Under the pieces are notes generated by a model that saw nothing but the letters and a program-made list of their open reading frames with translations, was not told the DNA's origin and made no database searches. From the NCBI RefSeq assembly GCF_004349245.1, contig NZ_SMLC01000006.1, forward strand, positions 1 through 64,000: a stretch of 64,000 nt of DNA, given 5' to 3'. Below are positions 55,699 to 63,800 of the stretch, one piece after another (positions within the stretch are counted from its first letter, which is position 1; the number at the start of each line of letters is the position of its first letter). The position numbers and the translations under genes were made by a program. The DNA is from Actinomadura sp. 6K520. GTDB lineage: Bacteria; Actinomycetota; Actinomycetes; Streptosporangiales; Streptosporangiaceae.

Positions 55699-55891
55699 TC
55701 GCTGCTCCAGAGTCGTTGTTGATCAAGTGCTCGACGATATGGACGAAGGCTTCACCGGGGTCGCTGCAGGCGTTGAGGGCGGCGAACCGCTCCTCGTCCA
55801 GCGAGGCACGGAGACGATGGTCGTGGGCCGCTTGGTGGTAGTGGCAGGGCCGCCTCATCGCCCCTACGAGGGCTCGCGCCCGTACAGGCAC
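55691..55891 (-). CDS. Small ORF upstream of the RibD-like gene
   Basis: A frame of up to 66 codons whose stop overlaps the RibD-like start. The first dozen codons fall on the CRISPR-repeat-like sequence at 55852-55880, so an internal ATG (giving MRRPCHYHQAAHDHR...) is the likelier start. The product (ERFAALNACSDPGEAFVHIVEH) is unfamiliar. Could be a small partner protein or a relic. Confidence 0.3.
   Translation of the reverse strand: MPVRARALVGAMRRPCHYHQAAHDHRLRASLDEERFAALNACSDPGEAFVHIVEHLINNDSGAAND
55852..55880. CRISPR. Solitary CRISPR-repeat-like sequence
   Basis: CCTCATCGCCCCTACGAGGG plus a TCGCGCC-like tail resembles 30-base repeats of actinobacterial type I arrays as I recall them, and matches the two copies near 59897 and 59962. 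It is single, with no spacer ladder and no cas gene, so at most an orphan repeat. Confidence 0.3.
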
Positions 55892-55912
55892 CGAGCGTCG
55901 GCTCGCTGATGA

Positions 55913-57217
55913 TCAGAGGATCACGGCAAGTTCTCGTGCTCCTGGCACCCGTCGATGCCGCTCGACGAGTCCACTGGCCATCCGCCGGATGGAGGGGCGA
56001 TCGCGCACTTCGCTTGGTGCCTGTTCGTAGGCCTCCAGGAGGCGGGCGATCGCTGGTTCGGGTCGGCCGCGCTGGACATAGGCCCTGGCCATGTCGGTGT
56101 GGAGCCTGGCTCGCCGCTCGGGGGTGGCGAACTGTTCCGGCCGGAGGTTCTGGCCGGCGGCCAGCGCCGCGCCTGCGTCACCGAGCCCCCAACGCACACC
56201 GACCTCATAGAGCGCGAGCTGTGGCAGGGTGATCTTGAATCGGTGCGCGGTGGTCGGGCGGGCCGGCATTCGGTCGGGGAGTCCCCGCGCGGCGCGTCGG
56301 GCCTCGGTGACCATGTCCAGCGCACCGTCTCGGTCGTCGGCCAGCGCAGCGTTGTAGGCGGTCGTGCACAACGTCTGGACGTAGGCCGCGGTCTGGGCCG
56401 GGGTTGTGAGCCTGGCGTGGTCCAGCCTCGCGACGGCTTGCATGGTGAGGCGCTGCGCCACCGCTTGACGGCCTTCATGCCGCAGCACGATCCCGAGCGA
56501 GCGCGCAGCGGCAGCCTGTGCGACCGGGTCTTCCGACCGCGCGGCGTACGTCATCGCCCGGTCTGCGGTGAGCCGCGACTGCGGGACAGCGCCGACCTTG
56601 TTGAGTGCCTCGGCCGCCATGTCGTAGACGGCGGCGACCAGCATCCATGTTGTCGGCTCGTCAGCGTCCTCGGCAGCGGTCTGGTGCGCCTTGGCCAGGA
56701 GCGCGGGCAGACCGTCCACCAGTTGGGTCAGGCGTCCGGCGTCAAAGAGCTGCCACGCCCGCCGAAGTTGTGCGGCGACCTGCGCGCGTGTCGCCGGGGA
56801 CGCTGGCGCCGGGGTGAGCGCAAGGGCGTCATCCAACCGTGTCAGGGCTGCCACCGGGACAGCGGCCAGCCCCGCGGCGAGCAGGTTGCGACGGCGCATC
56901 GGATCCTCCTGGACCACGGGAGCCACTCTCGTGACCACCGTAGCCCCAGGCGGGCCGAGGACCCCCAGTAACGCGGCCAGAGTCTGGGCGGGCATCCCTA
57001 AGACACCCGCAACCTTCTTGACCTTCATCACGTCGAGCCCGGTGCTGCGCCTTTGCTCCAGACGGGAGATGGTGGCCGGCGAGTAGCCGGTGGCTCTGCC
57101 GAGGTCAACCTGGCGCCATCCGCGATGTTGGCGCGCCAGCCGGATCACCTGCCCCAGTTCCCCGGCATCGACCAGCGCCATGACCACAGCCGACCGCCAG
57201 AACGGGTCCGTCTGCAT
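55913..57217 (-). CDS. XRE-type regulator with TPR-like C-terminus
   Basis: About 434 residues. HTH at 20-70 (ELGQVIRLARQHRGWRQVDLGRATGYSPATISRLEQ); the rest is helical with TPR-like repeats (LTADRAMTYAARSEDPVAQAAAARSL). Such regulators are common beside actinobacterial peptide and secondary-metabolite genes. I place the start at ATG 57217, after AGGAG; the long upstream extension runs into the divergent promoter. It is transcribed away from the lasso precursor at 57415, so it probably controls it from the shared 200-base gap. Confidence 0.8.
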   Translation of the reverse strand: MQTDPFWRSAVVMALVDAGELGQVIRLARQHRGWRQVDLGRATGYSPATISRLEQRRSTGLDVMKVKKVAGVLGMPAQTLAALLGVLGPPGATVVTRVAPVVQEDPMRRRNLLAAGLAAVPVAALTRLDDALALTPAPASPATRAQVAAQLRRAWQLFDAGRLTQLVDGLPALLAKAHQTAAEDADEPTTWMLVAAVYDMAAEALNKVGAVPQSRLTADRAMTYAARSEDPVAQAAAARSLGIVLRHEGRQAVAQRLTMQAVARLDHARLTTPAQTAAYVQTLCTTAYNAALADDRDGALDMVTEARRAARGLPDRMPARPTTAHRFKITLPQLALYEVGVRWGLGDAGAALAAGQNLRPEQFATPERRARLHTDMARAYVQRGRPEPAIARLLEAYEQAPSEVRDRPSIRRMASGLVERHRRVPGARELAVIL

Positions 57218-57414
57218 CGCCGCTCCTGGGGAGCACAGAGAGTCCAGGCCCCTACACGCTACGAGCTCAATGGGAAATTGCCCAGAGCCGCGTGCAGATT
57301 CTGCAAACGCGTGCCCGTGTTGCACACGATCCACCGTTCCCCGACTCGGCGGGGTGCCATAGCAGCGAGGCACTTGGCCTCATCTGTCATCCCCGACGAA
57401 AAAGGAGCAATGCC

Positions 57415-57567
57415 ATGCCCACCACGTCGTGCGCCCCGGGTGCCGCGGCCCCCGACACGCTCGCGGGGCTGTTCGCCGACCCCGAGGCCTTCACCACCGT
57501 CCAGGCCAAGGAGTACACCAAGAAGGACGGTGACTCCGACCAGCCCAACAAGTACGACGAAATCTGA
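57415..57567 (+). CDS. 50-residue candidate lasso-peptide precursor (albusnodin-like)
   Basis: AAAAAGGAGC precedes the ATG. The peptide starts MPTTSCAPGAAAPDTLAGLF and ends with a Lys- and Asp-rich tail, AKEYTKKDGDSDQPNKYDEI. Position and size before an asparagine-synthase-like cyclase fit a lasso precursor. A T-V pair before QAKEYTKKD gives the usual Thr at -2, with Asp at core position 9 as possible ring acceptor; this cleavage site is my guess. The lysines would be targets for the neighbouring acetyltransferase, as in albusnodin. Confidence 0.6.
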   Translation: MPTTSCAPGAAAPDTLAGLFADPEAFTTVQAKEYTKKDGDSDQPNKYDEI

Positions 57568-57581
57568 TCAACCAGCGGGGG

Positions 57582-57597
57582 CGGGCCGTACGGCCCG
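57582..57597 (+). terminator. Perfect 16-bp palindrome between precursor and cyclase
   Basis: CGGGCCGTACGGCCCG lies 15 bases after the precursor stop, with G-rich and C-rich flanks extending the stem. It probably limits read-through into the cyclase gene or stabilises the precursor mRNA, the same layout as the hairpin at 26129-26163. Confidence 0.55.
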
Positions 57598-57627
57598 TCC
57601 CCGCGCCGTAACAGGAGGGCACCGTCC

Positions 57628-59496
57628 ATGTTCCGCTTCAGCCTCCACCGCCCCTTCGACCCGGCCGCGCTTCGCTGGCACTCAGCCAAGGGGAGTTGGC
57701 GACATGACTCCGAGTCCGGTCAAGGCCTGGGCTGGATCGAGCCGTTTACCCACCCGGCGCTCGAACATCAGTTGATCCTCGGGCCCGGCGGCCAGGGCTT
57801 CGTCATCAACCGCGAACGGCGACGCGGAGCCGCCCAGGTCAGCCGGGTTCACCGCGCCCGCGACGACACCGCCTATGCGCGACTGCGCGCGCAGGCGACC
57901 GCCTGGCCTCTGGGCTTCGTCCTGCTCGACCTCGATTCCTCAGCGGTCCGGATCACTGCCAGCGCTTGGGGCCTGGCACCGGTCCACCTCACCACCAGCC
58001 CAGAGGGCACGCTCCACGGCTCCTGGGACCTACTAGATCTCCTCGCCGCCACCACGGACCGTCTCAACCCAGTCGAGGTGGTGCGGTTCCTGACCTACAC
58101 CCCCATCTATTCGTGCCACACCCTGCTCGCCGACGTGCAGACCGTCACCGAACGCGCCACCGCCACCTTCACTCGGCGGCCCGGCGGCACCGGGCGCCTC
58201 CGCATCGACTACCCCGAGCCCGGTCTGCACGCGCTGCCACGCCGCTTGCGCCGGGACGCCGATCCCGTCGCCGCATTCGAGGACCTGCTCGCCCACGTGA
58301 TCGAACAGTGGGACTACTTTCCCGACACCACCGTCGCCGACCTGTCAGGCGGCATGGACTCCACCAACGTCGCGCTTACCCTCGCCCAGCTCCACCCCGG
58401 CCGTGTCACCACCGGCGCGATGCTCCTCGCCGGCCCCTACGGCCAGCAACAGACTCGCCGCCGCACACAGCTGCGACGCGCCGGGTTCGCCGGCGACCAC
58501 CGACTGCAGATGGTCGACCATCTGCCCTTCGCCCCCGACGGCCCCCGCGCACGCGGGCACCGGTTCCACCCTCAAGAAGGCCCGTACGCCGAAGCCCGCA
58601 ACCTGCTCCTGGACCGCTACGTCGCCGACGGCGCCCGCGTCGTCTTCACTGGCCTGGGCGGCGACGAAGTGATGAAGCTCCGCACCAACGAGGTCACTCG
58701 TTCCGGTGGTCGCCGACCGGAGCCGCCGCTTCGCATCGGTGACCACAATGAGCCGGTCTATCTCGGCGACCGGGGCCGCCGTCTGCTGGAGGCCCGCTAC
58801 GACGACGCCGCACCGGTCGGCCCCACCCTGTGGTCCATCCTGGACGCCTACGCCGCCCTGTATCCGCACTACATGCGGCGCGGGCTGTGGCCGATCAACC
58901 CCCTGGCCGCCCCACAGATCGTCCGTCTCGCCGAGAGCCTGCCCGCGTCCTGGCGCACGAAGAAGCGGCTGTTTCGCGAGCGCCTCACACGTCTCGGCTT
59001 CTCGCAAGAGGTCGCCCATCCGCCGCTGCCGGAGAACTTCCAGCACATCCTGGACCTGGCGATGCGCCGCCACGGCGTTACGCTGCTCGAATCCCTACTC
59101 GACGACGGGTCACGGCTCGTCGCCGAGGGGTACCTGGATGCGGAGGAGTTGCGCCGCACCTGTAGGTGCTTCGCCGCCACCGGCCAGCGCACGTACGAGG
59201 TGTACCGGCCGCTGATACTGGAGGCGGGCCTGCGGTCGCTCAGCCACCCGCCCGGTCGCGGTCGGCACGGTCGCGGTCCGCACCTGCAGATCCGGCTGCC
59301 GCTCAGCGGGCCGGGACATGATGTAGCCGGTATGGCCTCGCCGCTCCACCTCCCGCAGCAACGTCCACCCCTGCACCCGGCAGTAGTAGTCGGCCAGCGC
59401 GGCATGGAACGCACCGCGCCGCACGTGCAACCGGCCCGTCCGGGCCGCGTGGTCCAACGCCCACCGTGCGATCGAATGCCCGAACCGGTTCGCTGA
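57628..59496 (+). CDS. Asparagine-synthase-like lasso cyclase (albusnodin/ikarugamycin type)
   Basis: Up to 622 residues. The ATP-PPase signature is VADLSGGMDSTNVAL (about 232-246), with FTGLGGDEVMK as the second conserved block; the N-terminal glutaminase-like half is degenerate and lacks a catalytic Cys2. In lasso loci this enzyme adenylates the ring-closing Asp/Glu. AGGAGGG stands before the ATG. Recognisable sequence ends near LILEAGLRSLSH (about 59240); the last 85 codons are low-complexity and overlap the convergent GNAT gene. No RRE/B1 or protease/B2 gene is in the window. Confidence 0.75.
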   Translation: MFRFSLHRPFDPAALRWHSAKGSWRHDSESGQGLGWIEPFTHPALEHQLILGPGGQGFVINRERRRGAAQVSRVHRARDDTAYARLRAQATAWPLGFVLLDLDSSAVRITASAWGLAPVHLTTSPEGTLHGSWDLLDLLAATTDRLNPVEVVRFLTYTPIYSCHTLLADVQTVTERATATFTRRPGGTGRLRIDYPEPGLHALPRRLRRDADPVAAFEDLLAHVIEQWDYFPDTTVADLSGGMDSTNVALTLAQLHPGRVTTGAMLLAGPYGQQQTRRRTQLRRAGFAGDHRLQMVDHLPFAPDGPRARGHRFHPQEGPYAEARNLLLDRYVADGARVVFTGLGGDEVMKLRTNEVTRSGGRRPEPPLRIGDHNEPVYLGDRGRRLLEARYDDAAPVGPTLWSILDAYAALYPHYMRRGLWPINPLAAPQIVRLAESLPASWRTKKRLFRERLTRLGFSQEVAHPPLPENFQHILDLAMRRHGVTLLESLLDDGSRLVAEGYLDAEELRRTCRCFAATGQRTYEVYRPLILEAGLRSLSHPPGRGRHGRGPHLQIRLPLSGPGHDVAGMASPLHLPQQRPPLHPAVVVGQRGMERTAPHVQPARPGRVVQRPPCDRMPEPVR

Positions 59497-59784
59497 CGGA
59501 AGGGTCCAGGTCGACGCGAGGAACACCGATGGCTGCTCCCGCTCGTGCTGAGTGAACGCCCAAGCCGGACATTCACTCAGCACGGTGGTGCATCCCACGA
59601 CCGTCCCATCGGCCTCCAGCGCCCACACCGGCCACTCCGGCTCACCCACCTGATCAGCCAGCGTCTCCGCGATCCCTTCCGGCGCGCTCTGCCCACGCCC
59701 GCGCAGCCAGGCGACTCTCGCGGTCACCATCGCGCGAACCCCGTCCCGGTGCCGCGCGGAATCCGCCGGAAGCATCAACAGCAT
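59110..59784 (-). CDS. GNAT-family acetyltransferase
   Basis: Up to 224 residues. GNAT core: WPVWALEADGTVVGCTTV, LASTWTLPSANRFGHSIARWALDHAA, and a final YYCRVQGWTLLREVERRGHTGYIMSR. GGGAGGAG precedes the ATG. Sequence beyond about residue 155 looks non-coding and overlaps the cyclase gene antiparallel. In albusnodin a dedicated acetyltransferase modifies a core lysine; the same role is inferred here. A relic of a similar gene lies at 4740-4940. Confidence 0.75.
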   Translation of the reverse strand: MLLMLPADSARHRDGVRAMVTARVAWLRGRGQSAPEGIAETLADQVGEPEWPVWALEADGTVVGCTTVLSECPAWAFTQHEREQPSVFLASTWTLPSANRFGHSIARWALDHAARTGRLHVRRGAFHAALADYYCRVQGWTLLREVERRGHTGYIMSRPAERQPDLQVRTATVPTATGRVAERPQARLQYQRPVHLVRALAGGGEAPTGAAQLLRIQVPLGDEP

Positions 59785-59896
59785 CAGCCCACTCCTCCCG
59801 CGCGGACCATCACCTTATGCTGTGGCGTTCTTGGACCCGCGGGATTCCGGCTTGAGCGGCGCCCTCTTTCCTCGACAGTCATGCAGCTTCTGCGAG

Positions 59897-59990
59897 ATCC
59901 TCATCGCCCCTACGGGGCCGCAACCGGAAGGGTCCGCAAGTTGACTTACGGACCCCCACCTGTCCTCATCGTCCCCACGAGGGTCCCAAT
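59897..59990. CRISPR. Two degenerate CRISPR-like repeats, one spacer-sized gap
   Basis: ATCCTCATCGCCCCTACG (59897-) and GTCCTCATCGTCCCCACGAG (59962-) are related repeats of about 28-29 bases with a 37-base interval, close to a repeat-spacer unit. A third like copy is at 55852. No longer array and no cas gene is visible. Likely a remnant; chance similarity cannot be excluded. The surrounding gap 59785-60178 is otherwise a diverged copy of 19485-19617 on its right side. Confidence 0.35.
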
Positions 59991-60178
59991 GCGGCGGACA
60001 GCCTTTCGATCACTCTGCGTATGCAGGGCCTGTACTTGCACTTCCGGCGCTTGGTGAGCACAGGGTGCGCACGAACTGTAATGGATCACCGTGGATGAGG
60101 GTGCATCGTGGGGACGCTGACCTGCGGAAACGTGAATTTGCCGGGATGGCGAATCATCACATAGCACGCCCGAAAAAG

Positions 60179-60328
60179 AACTGCTAATGCGGTTTGGGTG
60201 CAAGCCCATCCGGGGTTCAAATCCCCGATCCTCCGCCTCTGACCAGCGGTTTCCTTGATCTAGTTCGGGTCGAGGGAGCCGCTGGTTTCGCGTTGGGGGG
60301 CCGATGGGGGGCCGACGCGGCGGGGGAC
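60179..60328. repeat. Direct repeat copy 2, attachment-site type (partner 19618-19767)
   Basis: Identical to copy 1 but for two substitutions. Identity ends at GGGGGAC, where sequence of an IS630-type transposase gene begins. It keeps the last 22 or so codons of an integrase (stop TAG at 60260). Confidence 0.95.
60181..60237 (+). tRNA. tRNA-Ser(GCT) 3' fragment, second copy
   Basis: Same 57 bases as 19620-19676, from anticodon loop to acceptor end. The bases upstream cannot make the 5' half. It marks a second integration boundary in the same orientation. Confidence 0.85.
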
Positions 60329-60729
60329 GCCCGCCAGATCCGCGAGATCGCTGACTGCGACATCCCGGTCGCCGCCGCCATCGACCGCGTCGACCAGTGC
60401 GTGTCGGCGCCGGGCGTCTCCTCCAGCGTCGCGGTGACCACCCGCTCGACCTGCTCATCGCTGATCACGCGGGGCCGGCCCGGACGCGGCTCATCGGTCA
60501 GGCCCTCCAGCCGATCGGACAGGAACCGCGACCGCCACTTCGACACCGTGTTACGCGAGGTCCCGGCCTGCTCCGCCACACGGGCGATCGTGCCGCCCTC
60601 GGCGCACAACAACACGATCCGCGCCCGCAACGCCAACGCCTGCGAGGTCTTGCGGCGACGCACCCACCCGGTCAGCACCGACCGCTCCTCCTCGGACAAC
60701 ACCACCGGTGCAACCTTCGGGCTCGGCAT
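60329..60729 (-). pseudogene. IS630-family transposase, N-terminal remnant
   Basis: Starting at about 60729 (MPSPKVAPVVLSEEERSVL) the frame shows the two HTH units of IS630 transposases: KTSQALALRARIVLLCAEG...VAEQAGTSRNTVSKWRSRFL and GRPRVISDEQVERVV...THWSTRSMAAATGMSQSAISRIW. It stops at the repeat junction at 60329, so the DDE catalytic domain is gone; the last codons run into integrase-derived sequence. Confidence 0.8.
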
Positions 60730-62121
60730 CCCCACAGCCTACCGACTAACAAAGAATTATTGACTCACAACACTAGCACATGTGGAGTGTGGTCGACTGG
60801 GTTATCACTTACCACCTTTGTATGCAGTATGTCTGCCTGAAGAGGCGGCATGGCTGTGCCCCACCTGGAGGGCGGCAGTGGCAACCACACTCATTGTGAG
60901 CAGCCCGCACACAGAGCGTCGTAGCTTCACGTATACCAACTTTTCGCTAGCGAACGAACTTCACCAAAGAAGTCGTGGGAGACTCGCAGTGTTGGGCGTT
61001 TCGATAGGTCGCTGACTTCTCGCCATTCAAGGCGAGATCTGGCCAAGAACGATTTCGACGTGATTCTTATATCTAGATCAACTCTCGTGATCAAGATCTT
61101 GACAGGAGAGTCAATCCGTGACACGGAGCTAGTGAAAATGCCGTCTGACCTGCACTTTGAGTGGTCGATGGCGGAACGTTCCTGTGGCCGCTTGCGGACA
61201 CTATGGAGACAGTTGGACCGTGTCGACGATGTGCGGCAGCGCAACTCGAAGGCGTTGGATGGCGGACTGTCCGTGACGTTATGTGTGCAGAAACGGCGGA
61301 ACACAGGGGACCAACCTCCACCCCAGAGCGAGATCCGGACCACCAGCCTGAGCGACACCACGAATAAACAAGCCGGTCAAGCCGCTACGTGGCCTGACCG
61401 GCACCTCGCAGATCGAGGTTAGAGGTGACCTAGCTTTTCGCAACGCCGGCTGATTGTCGGCATGGACATAAGGCGGTTGAAGGCGTCAGGTCTCGACAGC
61501 AGCAGAAGGCGGTCGGGCATTGGCGGTGCCGCCCTGTGTGGGGTGAACATGCCGTCAGCGGAGACCTCTGTGGACGCCTCAGGACTCGGCGACAGGGATA
61601 GTACGGTGAGCTGGCTCTTGCCCCGGTGTTGGAGTTCGCGGACGGTTTCGCTTCCGTCGTCGCAGGTGAGTCAGTCGCGCTCGCCCCGTGGCCATCTCCT
61701 TTGCGAGGTCCTCAAGGATCCAGCGCAGCGCGGATACGGCGTTCGAGTACCTCAAATACTTTGGGTTCTGGTTCGACTTTCGAGCTCGCACTCCTCACGC
61801 ATCCGCCTGAGTTCATCGATCATGCTCTGCAGTCGCTCAAGGTCAGCCATAGCGAGGATCCTCGCCTGCCCGAATCGCCCCGGGCAAACGTCCGCTCATG
61901 CCGCCGAACCGGAACTCTCCCGGTCCGCCTGCGGTTCGCAGATTCTCAATCGGCGACAGAAGGCGCCCTGGCGATTACGGTTGGTGCCCATTTGGCGGAT
62001 GGTCACCTGCCTTGGCGGTTGGTGAGCACAAGGTGCGCACCGAGCCGCCGACGTACTGGCCACAGGTCCTCCATCGCCGTACGGCAGCGATCGACCTTGA
62101 AAGGTGGTTTGATCGCCGACT
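60730..62121. other. 1.4-kb stretch of decayed sequence
   Basis: No convincing full gene. Base composition is uneven, with an AT-richer part around 60740-61120. A minus-strand 32-codon ORF (61850-61752, MADLERLQSMIDELRRMREE) is followed in a shifted frame by SNAVSALRWILEDLAKEM, which may be one small frameshifted gene. A hairpin GCCGGTCA/TGACCGGC lies at 61372-61402. From 61897 the element-end repeat appears. Confidence 0.4.
61897..62040. repeat. Diverged element-end repeat, third copy
   Basis: Matches 19363-19511 in two blocks with nearly the same spacing (117 against 120 bases), including GGTGAGCACAAGGTGCGCAC. Here no tRNA fragment follows. It may be the end of a further, decayed element. 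Confidence 0.45.
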
Positions 62122-62799
62122 ATGGGGCCTTGTGTGGTGGCGGTGGACATCGGATCGGTGAAGGCGCCGTCGAAGTTCGCGTGGGCGGCGTTCGACGTTC
62201 CCGTCCAGGACTCGATCGCCGAAGGCGAGGACCCGAGCAGCGCGATGGAGCGCTTGGCGGCCGGGCTCGCAGACGACCGGCAGGCGGTGCTGCTTCTTGA
62301 GTCGCCGATGTCGGTCCCCGTGCCGGACGCCGACGACACCGGCTGGCATTGGCTGGGCAAGGCCCGGGAGGGTGAAGGCAACCGGCCATGGTCGGCAGGA
62401 GCAGGCGCCGGCGTGCTCGCCACCGGGCTGGCCCAGGCGGCATGGATGCTGAGTCGATTGGCAGTGGCGACGCCCGATCTGACGGTGACGACGCAGCCTG
62501 GCCGGTGGCAGGCGGGCAGGGCTCGGCTTCTGCTCGCCGAGGCGTTCGTCTCGGGCGCCGGAAAGCCTGTCCCGGTCGTGGCCGGACAGCACGCCGCGGA
62601 TGCGAAGGCGGCCGGGCGTGCCCTGGTCGAGCGTTTGCGCGATGGCGGCCCGCTGGCTTCCGACGTGCGTTGCGCTCCGCACAACCCCCTGAATCTCCTC
62701 GCGGCCACGGCCCTATGGGCAGGGCTCGCCCTCAACCCGGACGAACTCCACAACGACGTGCTGGTCGTACGCGTCAAACCGATACCCGCACATCTGTGA
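62122..62799 (+). CDS. DUF429-like hypothetical protein
   Basis: 225 residues beginning CVVAVDIGSVKAPSKFAWAAFD, a first strand with Asp typical of RNase H-fold families such as DUF429, then LLLESPMSVPVP and LLLAEAFVSGAG and a C-terminal NLLAATALWAGL. These resemble the nuclease-fold proteins of unknown role often annotated DUF429. It lies just before a methyltransferase gene, 12 bases apart. Confidence 0.5.
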   Translation: MGPCVVAVDIGSVKAPSKFAWAAFDVPVQDSIAEGEDPSSAMERLAAGLADDRQAVLLLESPMSVPVPDADDTGWHWLGKAREGEGNRPWSAGAGAGVLATGLAQAAWMLSRLAVATPDLTVTTQPGRWQAGRARLLLAEAFVSGAGKPVPVVAGQHAADAKAAGRALVERLRDGGPLASDVRCAPHNPLNLLAATALWAGLALNPDELHNDVLVVRVKPIPAHL

Positions 62800-62811
62800 A
62801 CGTGCACGCTC

Positions 62812-63582
62812 ATGCCGGCTATCGAGTGGTGGCCGACCTTGACGGATGACCATGCCGCTCTTCGTGCGCGGACGGACCGCAATGCCGGAGTGACGCGGTT
62901 GCTTGACGATGATGCGCTGGTGAGCTCGTCGGTCGTGGCGAACTGCATGATGAATCGCGAACGGTCTCTCAGCGGCTCCAACGGTTACGGCCGGGAACTC
63001 GGTATTGACGTCATGGCCGAGTTGAGCGCCCGCGTCAGGGCGTCAACGTCCGTGCGGTGGCTGGACGTGTGCTGCGGGAGCGGACGGGCGCCGGTCGAGG
63101 CGGCGAGGCTCCTGGCCGATCGCGGCCTGACCGCACACGCCGAGATCACCGGGCTGGATCTCGTGGACCATTTCGTCTCAGGCAGCCGTCCCCCGCTGCT
63201 GCGCCTGATCAGCGGCTCGGTCGCCGATTGGATTCCCGACGGCCGCTTCGACCTGATCACTTGCGTGCATGGGCTGCACTACGTGGGCGACAAACTCGGC
63301 GTCCTGAGCCGCATCGCATCCTGGCTCACCGGAGATGGGCTCTTCATCGCCAACTTCGACGCCCGCTCGGTCCGCCGTGCGGACGGCACACCCGCCGGCC
63401 GCCGGCTCACCACCCAGTTGCGCGCCCAGGGGTTCGCCTATGACTCCGCCCGCCGCCGCATCTCCCGCCGCGGATGCGCGCAGACACGGTTCCCGTACCG
63501 TTATCTCGGAGCAGACGATCAGGCCGGCCCCAACTACACCGGCCAACCCGCCGTCAACTCGTTCTACGAACCACATCCCTGA
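62812..63582 (+). CDS. Class I SAM-dependent methyltransferase
   Basis: About 256 residues. Motif I is WLDVCCGSGRAPVEAARL, then ITGLDLVDHF, and a post-II segment FDLITCVHGLHYV. The N-terminal SSSVVANCMMNRERSLSGSNGY is conserved in a group of actinobacterial methyltransferases, so the start is upstream of it; ATG 62812 is used. Substrate unknown. Confidence 0.78.
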   Translation: MPAIEWWPTLTDDHAALRARTDRNAGVTRLLDDDALVSSSVVANCMMNRERSLSGSNGYGRELGIDVMAELSARVRASTSVRWLDVCCGSGRAPVEAARLLADRGLTAHAEITGLDLVDHFVSGSRPPLLRLISGSVADWIPDGRFDLITCVHGLHYVGDKLGVLSRIASWLTGDGLFIANFDARSVRRADGTPAGRRLTTQLRAQGFAYDSARRRISRRGCAQTRFPYRYLGADDQAGPNYTGQPAVNSFYEPHP

Positions 63583-63800
63583 ACTTCTGCTCATGGGCTG
63601 GGACGGACGAAAGGCACGGAGCCAACACGCAGTTGACACGGACTGCCGCGCACAGACCCGCTGATGAAGGCACTCTTCTGCCGCGGCGCGCGTGGCTCTT
63701 CCGACGGGCGGATTTGCGCGACGCCGACCGTCGGCGCGTACGCAGTCCGGATTGGTTCGGCACGGGTCCGGGAACCGCCTGCCGAGGTTCGGGCGGCGTC

